A stretch of 5,789 nt of DNA from Desulfatitalea sp. (GCA_013041835.1 JABDRH010000612.1:1-5789), one strand, 5' to 3'; positions 1 through 5,451 are shown, counted from the stretch's first letter. The notes: generated by a model from the sequence alone, not told the origin. A program made the numbers and translations.

Positions 1-107
1 CATTTGAACCTGTTGGTATTTAAGAAAGGATAATGATATTCGGATCAATGTAACAATTGCGGCACGGTGTGCAAGTCAACGCCAACCATACAACGTCGAA
101 TTTGTAT

Positions 108-137
108 TTGACAGGTCTTTTACCACAATTATATATG
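108..137 (+). promoter_or_regulatory. Possible sigma-70 promoter of the DUF4156-like gene
   Basis: A perfect TTGACA at 108-113 is followed by AT-rich DNA with two overlapping -10 candidates: TATATA at 130-135 (16-base spacer) and TATATG at 132-137 (18-base spacer). Each matches four of six consensus positions. Transcription would begin near 142-145, almost on the proposed start codon, so the mRNA would have little or no leader. This is a pattern match only. Confidence 0.4.
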
Positions 138-139
138 AA

Positions 140-439
140 ATGCTTATGAAAAGCGTATTTGTGCTGTTTTGTATGCTGATGAATTGCGTTGGATGCGCGT
201 ATGTGCGCAATCCCTATCCCCATCTAATCGAGACTCAGACTGTGTTGGTATCCGATTGCCGATTGCTGGGTTTGATATCCGAAACCGCTGACGCCGGCCA
301 CATCGTGACTCCAATGGCCCGTCGTGAAATGGTTAACCGTGTCAAATTCCGCGCCGACCAGTTGGACGCCACTCACATCGTATGGCTGCACAAGACCGAT
401 ACCGCGGCTGCGGCCGAAGTGTACGATTGCGGTGAATAA
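140..439 (+). CDS. Probable small lipoprotein, DUF4156-like
   Basis: This 99-residue protein has a short hydrophobic N-terminal segment (about residues 5-18) ending in Val-Gly-Cys. Cys19 is the likely lipidated residue. The -3 position is Cys rather than the usual Leu, so the lipobox is not canonical. The rest resembles DUF4156 envelope proteins: a conserved Cys followed by Leu-Leu-Gly (Cys40 to Gly44), an 'Asn-Arg-Val-Lys-Phe-Arg-Ala-Asp-Gln-Leu-Asp-Ala-Thr' stretch near residues 66-78, and a C-terminal Val-Tyr-Asp-Cys (Cys97). Cys40 and Cys97 could form a disulfide. Function is unknown; a periplasmic or outer-membrane location is inferred from the signal. No Shine-Dalgarno site precedes either ATG (140 or 146). 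ATG 146, giving a Met-Lys-Ser start, is the more typical signal-peptide start. The gene converges on the DUF3467 gene with only 15 bases between stops and no visible terminator. Confidence 0.72.
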   Translation: MLMKSVFVLFCMLMNCVGCAYVRNPYPHLIETQTVLVSDCRLLGLISETADAGHIVTPMARREMVNRVKFRADQLDATHIVWLHKTDTAAAAEVYDCGE

Positions 440-454
440 TACTTCCTGCTATGT

Positions 455-667
455 TTATTCAACAGCGTCATAGATCTTTTCGTATTCGGCAATGGCATTT
501 TGCAGCGTTTTAAGAAGTGTCTTGGCATACACCGGGCTGGTGACGATGCGTGTTGAAAAATCCTCCTGCTGACCGGCGTAACATTGACCGAAGTCGACGA
601 TAAACTCATAGGCGTTGTATCCGATCTTGAAACAGTTGGCATACTTGCCTTCGAGTTTATTCTCCAT
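455..667 (-). CDS. DUF3467 family protein
   Basis: This 70-residue soluble protein shows the DUF3467 pattern along its whole length: Tyr-Ala-Asn at 9-11, an 'Ile-Gly-Tyr-Asn-Ala-Tyr-Glu-Phe' segment at 15-22, 'Asp-Phe-Gly-Gln' at 25-28, 'Arg-Ile-Val-Thr-Ser-Pro' at 40-45, then 'Ala-Lys-Thr-Leu-Leu' and a final helix with Tyr-Glu at 62-63. The length fits the family. The family is widespread in bacteria and has no firmly established biochemical role, so none is assigned. The frame is open to a TTG at 682, but that TTG overlaps the Shine-Dalgarno GGAGG (676-680), which lies eight bases upstream of ATG 667. ATG 667 is therefore the start. It is transcribed alone, away from the activator gene, with a leader of about 90 bases if the promoter at 767-796 is real. 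Confidence 0.9.
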   Translation of the reverse strand: MENKLEGKYANCFKIGYNAYEFIVDFGQCYAGQQEDFSTRIVTSPVYAKTLLKTLQNAIAEYEKIYDAVE

Positions 668-675
668 TGCGTTTG

Positions 676-680
676 CCTCC
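676..680 (-). promoter_or_regulatory. Ribosome binding site that fixes the DUF3467 start
   Basis: On the minus strand GGAGG sits eight bases upstream of the ATG at 667. It overlaps the alternative in-frame TTG at 682, which rules out that longer start. Confidence 0.8.
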
Positions 681-698
681 AAATAGGGTTTTGATCTT

Positions 699-730
699 TT
701 CTACGAATCTTTTTGATTGATCCTGTAGAA
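699..730 (-). other. Bulged hairpin in the DUF3467 leader
   Basis: TTCTAC (699-704) pairs with GTAGAA (725-730). Inside it AATC (706-709) pairs with GATT (715-718) around five T residues (A in the minus-strand RNA). The two helices are offset by an asymmetric internal loop. The structure would end about 30 bases before the DUF3467 start codon. It is AT-rich and could be chance. Confidence 0.3.
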
Positions 731-766
731 ATGCTTATGTGCTTGATACGCAATTACGATACCAGA

Positions 767-796
767 ATTGTATTAAGGTTGGGGAGAAATAGTTAA
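767..796 (-). promoter_or_regulatory. Possible promoter of the DUF3467 gene
   Basis: Read on the minus strand, TTAACT (791-796) is followed by an 18-base spacer and TACAAT (767-772), which matches the -10 consensus at five of six positions. Transcription would start near 760, leaving a leader of about 93 bases that includes the hairpin at 699-730. Confidence 0.38.
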
Positions 797-871
797 GCAT
801 CTGAATTCTTATTGTTTACCTGTAGGAAGCAGAATGAGGCAATGTGCCTGACGGCTTCGGACCATGGGGTG

Positions 872-893
872 ATGTTACACGCACATGTTACAC
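872..893. repeat. Short tandem direct repeat ATGTTACAC
   Basis: Two exact copies of a 9-base unit (872-880 and 885-893) are separated by GCAC, a 13-base period. It lies about 90 bases beyond the stop of the activator gene. It could be a paired protein-binding site, but no nearby promoter is evident. Confidence 0.4.
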
Positions 894-979
894 CGTTGCT
901 AATGGTTGCGTTGGCGAAGAGGATCTGACATCGCCTACCGGCTCTACGGGCATACCGGCACAGACGCAGGAGAATCTCT

Positions 980-2080
980 TTACGCAACCGGAAACGCTCC
1001 AATGCGCTTTTCGATGATTTTGTGCATGGCCATTTTACGGTACAGTGTCATGCGGGACCAGTTAAGCTTCTCTGCTACCTGGCTTTTGTTCCAGCGGGTC
1101 TGCATGAGCGTATCGACGATACGGCGGCGTTCATTTATGGAGCAGCCCTTGCTGTTGTGCAGGCATTTTTTGAAATGCACCGGCAAATCCAGATAATCGA
1201 TCGGCTCGGCGGGCAGGTTGATGAACGCCGCTTCCAGAAGATTCATCAATTCGCGTACATTACCCGGCCAATCATAGCCGGTCAGCAATTCCTTGGCCTC
1301 AGGTGTCAACCCTTTTATATGTCGGGAGAACATGCTGTTCAGGAGATGAACGCCATGAGTCAGCAGTTCATGGATATCTTCTTTGCGCTCCCTCAACGGG
1401 GGCAGGTTGATGCGGGCAATATTCAGACGGTAGTAAAGGTCTTCTCGAAAACGGCCATCGATAATGAGACGTTCCAGTTCTTGGTTGGTGGCGGCGATAA
1501 TGCGTGCATCCACCTGACGGGGTTTGTCGGCCCCCAGTGGATAGACCGTTTTGCGCTCAATGGCGTGCAGGATTTTGGCCTGGATCAAGGGGCGCATATC
1601 ACCGATTTCGTCCAGAAAGATGGTGCCGCCGTCGGCCATGGCAAATTTGCCTGGTTGCTTGGCCACAGCGCCGGTAAAGGCACCGCGTTCATAGCCGAAT
1701 AGCTCGCTTTCGGTCAAGCTTTCGGGAAGCGCCGCGCAATTGACCGTCACCATGGGTTTCCCGGCCCGCCTGCTGTGACGATGAATGAAGTCGGCCGCCA
1801 GTTCCTTGCCCGTACCGGTTTCGCCGGTGATCAAAACCGTGGAGGCGGATGACGCCACCTTGACCAGATAGCGTCTAACGGATTGCATGGCTATACTTGA
1901 CCCGACGATTTTAGGCGTAGCACAGGTTTCAGATAAGGGGGCGTTGTGCTTGATGTGGCAGTTTCCAATATAGTGGAACTGTATCTGGTATTTATGGATC
2001 TGGAAAGGAAGGTGGCGTGGCGGCGAACATGTCGGGCTGTGTGTGAATCGATGTGCACGCCAATTCAGTGGCCGGATCAA
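980..2080 (-). CDS. Sigma-54-dependent transcriptional activator, PspF-like, without a sensor domain
   Basis: This 366-residue frame is a bacterial enhancer-binding protein that would use ATP hydrolysis to open sigma-54 promoters. In order it has the AAA+ entry motif Ile-Val-Gly-Ser-Ser (58-62), Walker A GETGTGKE (86-93), the sigma-54 contact loop GAFTGA (133-138), Walker B GGTIFLDEIGD (151-161), Ala-Ala-Thr-Asn (196-199), arginine-finger region FREDLYYRLN (211-220) and sensor II WPGNVREL (271-278). A Fis-type helix-turn-helix follows at about 316-355. All key residues are intact. No receiver, GAF or PAS domain precedes the AAA+ domain. The start is uncertain: TTG 2080 has only a weak GGAA at 2088-2091, and residues 1-57 resemble no domain. 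The sole ATG (1888, Met65) would delete the conserved Ile-Val-Gly-Ser-Ser. The gene is divergent from the E1-like gene, suggesting shared control. Confidence 0.88.
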   Translation of the reverse strand: MIRPLNWRAHRFTHSPTCSPPRHLPFQIHKYQIQFHYIGNCHIKHNAPLSETCATPKIVGSSIAMQSVRRYLVKVASSASTVLITGETGTGKELAADFIHRHSRRAGKPMVTVNCAALPESLTESELFGYERGAFTGAVAKQPGKFAMADGGTIFLDEIGDMRPLIQAKILHAIERKTVYPLGADKPRQVDARIIAATNQELERLIIDGRFREDLYYRLNIARINLPPLRERKEDIHELLTHGVHLLNSMFSRHIKGLTPEAKELLTGYDWPGNVRELMNLLEAAFINLPAEPIDYLDLPVHFKKCLHNSKGCSINERRRIVDTLMQTRWNKSQVAEKLNWSRMTLYRKMAMHKIIEKRIGAFPVA

Positions 2081-2258
2081 ATACTTGTTCCAAAATATCG
2101 TATTGACTTTTTGCGGTCAAGGTCGATATGCGATTTTTATCGGAACATTGCAGCTTGAGTATGGAGATGTTGACGATAATGTTGAAAAGGCTAACCTGGG
2201 ATCGGTGTTCAATGACGGAGAACGGATGAGGATCCTACGGCAGATGGGAGGAAGATAG
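2043..2258 (+). CDS. Uncertain small frame; possible relic of a MoaD/ThiS-like sulfur carrier
   Basis: This 71-residue frame begins at GTG and ends at TAG, three bases before the E1-like ATG, so the Shine-Dalgarno site of the next gene lies inside its last codons. Its C-terminal half, with 'Asn-Asp-Gly-Glu-Arg-Met-Arg-Ile-Leu' and a final Gly-Gly-Arg, recalls the 'Asp-Gly-Asp-x-Val-x-Ile...Gly-Gly' ending of MoaD, ThiS and similar beta-grasp proteins, the normal partners of E1-like enzymes. The N-terminal half shows no clear beta-grasp pattern. The final Arg would need removal to expose Gly-Gly. The frame also covers the nested dyad at 2095-2129 and overlaps the activator frame, and it has no good ribosome site. 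It may be non-coding. Confidence 0.25.
   Translation: MNRCARQFSGRIKYLFQNIVLTFCGQGRYAIFIGTLQLEYGDVDDNVEKANLGSVFNDGERMRILRQMGGR
2092..2120 (-). promoter_or_regulatory. Possible promoter of the activator gene
   Basis: On the minus strand TTGACC (2115-2120) is followed by exactly 17 bases and TATTTT (2092-2097). Transcription would start near 2085, only five bases before the TTG at 2080. If correct, the message is nearly leaderless or uses a later start. The -35 box is one arm of the dyad at 2095-2129. Confidence 0.4.
2095..2129. promoter_or_regulatory. Nested inverted repeat in the divergent control region (candidate operator)
   Basis: Outer arms ATATCG (2095-2100) and CGATAT (2124-2129) flank inner arms TTGAC (2103-2107) and GTCAA (2116-2120), with an 8-base centre. 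The two halves are offset by two and three unpaired bases, giving 11 paired positions per arm. The inner arms form opposed -35-like boxes, TTGACT on the plus strand (2103-2108) and TTGACC on the minus strand (2115-2120). A regulator bound here could control both divergent genes. Confidence 0.45.
2247..2251 (+). promoter_or_regulatory. Ribosome binding site of the E1-like gene
   Basis: GGAGG lies ten bases upstream of the ATG at 2262, within a longer purine run (GGGAGGAAG, 2246-2254). It supports that start codon and overlaps the last codons of the small upstream frame. Confidence 0.75.
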
Positions 2259-2261
2259 GGC

Positions 2262-3125
2262 ATGGCGACTGGGTTAATTACGGCAATTGTCGCAGAAGTC
2301 CATGAAATCCGCGGCCCCAATGGTTCGGGCTGCCGTGTACTGAGTATTGACGCAGTGCAACGGATTGCCGCGCAAACCGGAAAACCGCTTCGCGAAGTGG
2401 AGATTGGAGCGTTGCAACACGGCATCACACCTGTGCGCTATCTGCGCAATCAGGTGAGTATCGGTATTCTGGATCAGATCCGCCTGCTTGAAGCCAAGGT
2501 GGCTGTCATCGGCCAGGGCGGACTCGGCGGCTTTGTGGCCGAGATTCTGGCGCGGGCTGGCGTAGGGCGGCTGGTGCTCATCGATGGCGATCGCTTTGAG
2601 GATCACAATTTGAACCGCCAACTGTTCTGTACCGCTGACACCATTGGCCAATACAAGGCCGAACGAGCGGCGACGCACGTCGGCAGAGTGAATGCCGCAG
2701 TGCTGGTCGAAGCCAAGGTTGCCTTTTTAACGCCATCGAACGCCGACCAATTGATAGCCGGCTGCGATGTCGTCGTGGATTGCCTCGACAACATCGTATC
2801 GCGCTTTGACCTGGAATCGGCTGCCAAGCGGGCCGGTATTCCCATGGCCTCGGCGGCGGTGGCCGGATATACCGGCCAGGTCAGCACGGTGTTCAGCGAA
2901 GATACGGGAATCGCATTGATATATGGCGCCCGGGAAGATCTTCAAGACTCTGAAGGAATTGAAACCGTCCTCGGCTGTCCGCCCCAGACCGTGGCGCTGG
3001 TGGCTGCCGTGCAGAGTTCCGAGGTGATAAAGGTGTTGTCAGGCAAGACGGATCGGTTGCTGCGCAATAAACTGTGGGTGGCCGATTTGTCGGACAATAC
3101 GTTTGAGGTATTCTCGTTGGTGTAA
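2262..3125 (+). CDS. HesA/MoeB/ThiF family E1-like adenylyltransferase
   Basis: This 287-residue cytoplasmic enzyme belongs to the ThiF/MoeB superfamily, which adenylates the C-terminal glycine of ubiquitin-like sulfur carriers. A 75-residue N-terminal extension includes 'Glu-Val-Glu-Ile-Gly-Ala-Leu' and 'Arg-Tyr-Leu-Arg-Asn'. The Rossmann core follows: GQGGLGG (84-90), 'Leu-Ile-Asp-Gly-Asp' (106-110), NLNRQ (116-120), Lys132, the 'Asp-Cys-Leu-Asp-Asn' motif (173-177) and 'Ala-Val-Ala-Gly-Tyr-Thr-Gly-Gln' (199-206). Near the C-terminus lie Gly-Cys-Pro (238-240) and 'Glu-Val-Ile-Lys-Val-Leu' (254-259). The two Cys-x-x-Cys zinc pairs of classical MoeB and ThiF are absent. Cys239 is a possible thiol acceptor, but this is a guess. 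In related bacteria such proteins often sit near molybdopterin or tungstopterin genes; none is visible here. The exact carrier and pathway are unknown. Confidence 0.9.
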   Translation: MATGLITAIVAEVHEIRGPNGSGCRVLSIDAVQRIAAQTGKPLREVEIGALQHGITPVRYLRNQVSIGILDQIRLLEAKVAVIGQGGLGGFVAEILARAGVGRLVLIDGDRFEDHNLNRQLFCTADTIGQYKAERAATHVGRVNAAVLVEAKVAFLTPSNADQLIAGCDVVVDCLDNIVSRFDLESAAKRAGIPMASAAVAGYTGQVSTVFSEDTGIALIYGAREDLQDSEGIETVLGCPPQTVALVAAVQSSEVIKVLSGKTDRLLRNKLWVADLSDNTFEVFSLV

Positions 3126-3280
3126 TGATGACGCCCCGCTTTCTTCAGCGCTTGTATCGTGACGAACCGACGGTGCCTGATTCATCCGTTCGAGCCTATT
3201 TGGGCGAGGACTTATCACCGCCGACCCAGTTGTTGTTTTTATCTGCTTTCCGGGTGAGACCGCCGCTGACGGTTGCATAA
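3125..3280 (+). CDS. Uncertain 51-residue frame overlapping the E1-like stop
   Basis: The stop of the E1-like gene overlaps an ATG in the arrangement TAATG, a common sign of translational coupling, and a second ATG follows directly. The frame starts Met-Met-Thr-Pro-Arg-Phe-Leu-Gln-Arg-Leu and continues to 3280. From 3196 on it lies antisense to the end of the YadA-repeat gene, so only about the first 24 codons are in otherwise free DNA. I recognise no family. It may be the start of a former operon gene cut off by rearrangement, or chance. No strong ribosome site is present. Confidence 0.2.
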   Translation: MMTPRFLQRLYRDEPTVPDSSVRAYLGEDLSPPTQLLFLSAFRVRPPLTVA

Positions 3281-4485
3281 TCCCCGCTGGCCTCGTTTAA
3301 CTGGCCGCCACCGACACATGAATATTTTCCCGATGCACGGTTGTTGAATCCACCACTGACAACGGCATAAGGGGCTTTAATGGTATTGGCTTCCCCCACT
3401 ACGAGGCCGCCATAAGATGTGTAGGTCAGGTTTTTGCCGATGACGACATTATGGGACCCGCTGTGCGATTTTTGGGAGCTGCCGCTTTTTAGTTCGTTAT
3501 ACCCAACGACCAGATTTCCTAGACCATTGGTGCCGCCTTCCGTGCTGCCGGTACCGTTGACGATATGAAGATTGACACCGTTAAAAAGGATATCGTTATT
3601 TAACCTGGACACCCCTTTTAACAATTGTGATAACTGCACAACGGTCTTTTTCAGCTCCATCACCTCTGCCTGCAAGGTGGCAATCTCTTTGGATTTCAAC
3701 TCCAATTGAGTGATTCTTCCAATGGCGGGCTGTAACGCGACACTGGTGACGACGGCTGCAGTCGCCCCCTTGCCTTTTCCGACATTGGCAATGGCTGCGG
3801 CCAGCTCGCTATCCCTGCAAATGGCATCGTCGATGAATTTCTCCTGTATCGTTCCGGAAGTGATGTCTGAGGCTTTATGGTAATGCGAAATGCTGGCTTT
3901 TGTAGAAAGTTCCGATTGAAGCTTTTCCTCGGAAACAAGGCCTTCGACGATGCTTTCCCGGCCTTGTGTATTTGACTTCGCCCACGCGGCCGCGTTGCAT
4001 TTTATTTTTAAAGCGTCCCAAAAGTGCTCGCACAATGTCCCATTGGGCGACTCATTGTATTGTTGGATCTGTTCTGCCGTTTCGTAGGTGACAAACTCAT
4101 GGGCATAGGCTACCGTGCCCGGTGCGGTAATTTTAAAAAGCAATATCCATACCGCACTGCTTTTGAGGTTTTGGACCATTGTTTCAGCGTCGAAGGCAAC
4201 TGCCAGATATCGGTCGTTTAGCTGGTGTAAGGCGAGTGGGGCGCGGAAATTGAAATACCGCTTCATAATACTGGGCACATTCTGCTTGTTGAGGTACTCT
4301 TTCAGCATGATTGTTTGTGACGACTTGATGGTCTCCAGCATCGTGTTATAATTGCCGTTTTTCCCCACCATCAGGGGAATCAATTCGTCATATCCCTTTA
4401 CAGGATTGGCCGAAGCCGGATAAATTGAAACAAATGGCAAGAGTAGAAACGATAGTGCCATGGCGTTGATCCATTTTACCAACAT
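3196..4485 (-). CDS. Secreted protein with coiled coil and YadA-type head repeats
   Basis: This 429-residue protein starts at ATG 4485, eight bases after GGAGG; a GTG at 4518 would add 11 residues before the signal peptide and is rejected. Residues 1-26 form a signal peptide ending Ala-Ser-Ala, cut before Asn-Pro. An unfamiliar domain covers about 27-175. Residues 200-228 (His-Tyr-His-Lys, Thr-Ser-Gly-Thr-Ile, Arg-Asp-Ser-Glu-Leu) resemble linker segments of tail-fibre-like and trimeric surface proteins. A coiled coil spans about 256-291 with hydrophobic heptads. From about 296 the chain is rich in Gly, Asn and Val, and ends in four 15-residue YadA/Hep_Hag-like repeats (358-417). There is no C-terminal beta-barrel anchor, so it is not a complete autotransporter. 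Trimer formation is inferred. It is probably cotranscribed with the HAMP gene 63 bases upstream. Confidence 0.82.
   Translation of the reverse strand: MLVKWINAMALSFLLLPFVSIYPASANPVKGYDELIPLMVGKNGNYNTMLETIKSSQTIMLKEYLNKQNVPSIMKRYFNFRAPLALHQLNDRYLAVAFDAETMVQNLKSSAVWILLFKITAPGTVAYAHEFVTYETAEQIQQYNESPNGTLCEHFWDALKIKCNAAAWAKSNTQGRESIVEGLVSEEKLQSELSTKASISHYHKASDITSGTIQEKFIDDAICRDSELAAAIANVGKGKGATAAVVTSVALQPAIGRITQLELKSKEIATLQAEVMELKKTVVQLSQLLKGVSRLNNDILFNGVNLHIVNGTGSTEGGTNGLGNLVVGYNELKSGSSQKSHSGSHNVVIGKNLTYTSYGGLVVGEANTIKAPYAVVSGGFNNRASGKYSCVGGGQLNEASGDYATVSGGLTRKADKNNNWVGGDKSSPK
3235..3414 (-). repeat. Four 15-residue YadA head-like repeats (protein level)
   Basis: Residues 358-372, 373-387, 388-402 and 403-417 of the secreted protein align as units starting with Tyr, then two to three small or beta-branched residues, a Gly-Gly or Val-Gly turn, Asn, and Ala-Ser-Gly near the end of the middle copies. 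The last copy is diverged (Arg-Lys-Ala-Asp-Lys). Such units form left-handed beta-rolls in YadA-type trimeric adhesins. Confidence 0.75.
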
Positions 4486-4493
4486 TACACTCA

Positions 4494-4498
4494 CCTCC
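4494..4498 (-). promoter_or_regulatory. Ribosome binding site that fixes the YadA-repeat protein start
   Basis: GGAGG on the minus strand, extended as GGAGGTGA, sits eight bases before the ATG at 4485. It lies downstream of the alternative GTG at 4518, so it selects the shorter protein that begins directly with a signal peptide. Confidence 0.85.
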
Positions 4499-4548
4499 AC
4501 TGTTGTTTTCGAAATCACTGTTGATCCGATTAAGGAGTCAGTCGTTCG

Positions 4549-5439
4549 TTATCCGTTTTTGGCGAGCCGGTCGATTGCCATTTTCGTGCTAACGCGCAAG
4601 CGCTCGATGACATCGGCCAACTTTCCGATTTCGGACATGTTTTCCATTTTGACCGGCCGATCCAATTTCCCGTCGGCCACGTCGTTGGCCATCTTTAGTA
4701 GCTCGGATAGCGGGGCTATGATTTTCAAGATAATGAAAAAGATGGCGGCAACCGTTAAAACGATGATGATGCTGCCCAAAAGAAATTGTTTTGGAGAAAA
4801 TAAGCTGTTATTGCCCCGTTCGGGAAAATCTTTAAAGCCCACGCAAAAAGAGCCCCATCGCTCCTCCTTGACAAAAATAGGCGAAGCAAACTCCCAAATC
4901 GTCCGGTTTTTAGCATCAATGTAGTTTTGGGCGAATCCCTTTTCTTTGTTCAAGGAAACACGGGTGGTGCGATCATCCATCAATATTTGTTTGCCAAAGC
5001 GTTCAATGCCACTCGATTGTGAATCGTCGATCATTTCCGCTTCGGCGGATCCGGATCGAACCGGCACATATCCATTCAAATCAATCACGCGTGCGTAAAC
5101 GATATCCTTGTGTTGAAGGTATTCAGCTTCAAAAGGGGCAAGGACCTTGCTTACGTAGTCATCGTATTTGGTCCTGTATTGCTGTGGGGAAGTATTTTCC
5201 ACCGGAATGAACTGCGAGTCGAACAGATCGTCCCTGCTAAGCCCTCCGGCATCAATAATTTCCCCAAGGATCGTGCTGACGCTTTTGGCGCCGATGATGG
5301 AGGTCCACTGTCCCTGTTTCTTCAGTATATCCAACTGGCTGTCGGTACTTGACAAAATGAGATAACCCCCGAGTATCGCCGCAAAAACGACAATAACGCT
5401 TACAGCCGTGGAGAGCTGGACACCGATGCGTTGAAACAT
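4549..5439 (-). CDS. HAMP-domain membrane sensor without an output domain
   Basis: This 296-residue inner-membrane protein has a first membrane segment at about 7-30, a periplasmic region at about 31-217, a second membrane segment at about 218-241, and a HAMP domain at about 241-293 (Pro243, Asp-Gly-Lys-Leu at 256-259, Glu-Ile-Gly at 270-272). The periplasmic part has 'Val-Tyr-Ala-Arg-Val-Ile-Asp-Leu-Asn-Gly-Tyr-Val-Pro' (114-126) and 'Arg-Trp-Gly-Ser-Phe-Cys-Val-Gly-Phe' (194-202), as in Cache-like ligand-binding domains of chemoreceptors. The chain stops three residues after HAMP, and no kinase, cyclase or methyl-accepting sequence follows in any frame, so this looks like a natural end. AAGGA at 5447-5451, seven bases before ATG 5439, supports the start. 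It heads a probable operon with the YadA-repeat gene. The ligand is unknown. Confidence 0.87.
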   Translation of the reverse strand: MFQRIGVQLSTAVSVIVVFAAILGGYLILSSTDSQLDILKKQGQWTSIIGAKSVSTILGEIIDAGGLSRDDLFDSQFIPVENTSPQQYRTKYDDYVSKVLAPFEAEYLQHKDIVYARVIDLNGYVPVRSGSAEAEMIDDSQSSGIERFGKQILMDDRTTRVSLNKEKGFAQNYIDAKNRTIWEFASPIFVKEERWGSFCVGFKDFPERGNNSLFSPKQFLLGSIIIVLTVAAIFFIILKIIAPLSELLKMANDVADGKLDRPVKMENMSEIGKLADVIERLRVSTKMAIDRLAKNG

Positions 5440-5451
5440 AGGGTATTCCTT

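Larger units (their letters stand above)
668..979. other. Gene-free stretch between the DUF3467 and activator genes
   Basis: This 312-base interval separates two minus-strand genes. It contains the DUF3467 ribosome binding site, a bulged hairpin in the probable leader (699-730), a probable promoter (767-796) and a 9-base direct repeat (872-880 and 885-893). A minus-strand frame crossing 793-1002 overlaps the end of the activator gene, is rich in Arg and Cys, and has no family resemblance or good ribosome site. I do not count it as a gene. No clear rho-independent terminator follows the activator gene. Confidence 0.6.

Noticed and set aside
137..739. 12-base direct repeat GAAATGCTTATG at 137-148 and 728-739
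   Set aside because: About one shared 12-mer is expected by chance in a window this long, and the two contexts differ.
373..753. 126-codon minus-strand frame
   Set aside because: It overlaps the DUF3467 gene in another frame and runs antisense into the lipoprotein gene. It is low in family-like features.
793..1002. Minus-strand frame overlapping the end of the activator gene, considered as a frameshifted extension
   Set aside because: The activator ends normally just after its helix-turn-helix, and the frame has no ribosome site or family resemblance.
1022..1702. 226-codon plus-strand frame
   Set aside because: It is antisense to the AAA+ core of the activator, whose motifs are all intact. 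The plus frame resembles no family.
1974..1989. Sigma-54 promoter candidate TGGAAC-N5-CTGGT
   Set aside because: The essential GC at -12 is GG, and the site lies inside the activator frame far from the E1-like start.
3126..3195. Bidirectional terminator between the convergent E1-like and YadA-repeat genes
   Set aside because: Only 4-5 base complementary arms without a T-run are present.
4486..4548. Terminator or separate promoter between the HAMP and YadA-repeat genes
   Set aside because: No stem with a T-run and no convincing -35/-10 pair is visible, so cotranscription is more likely.
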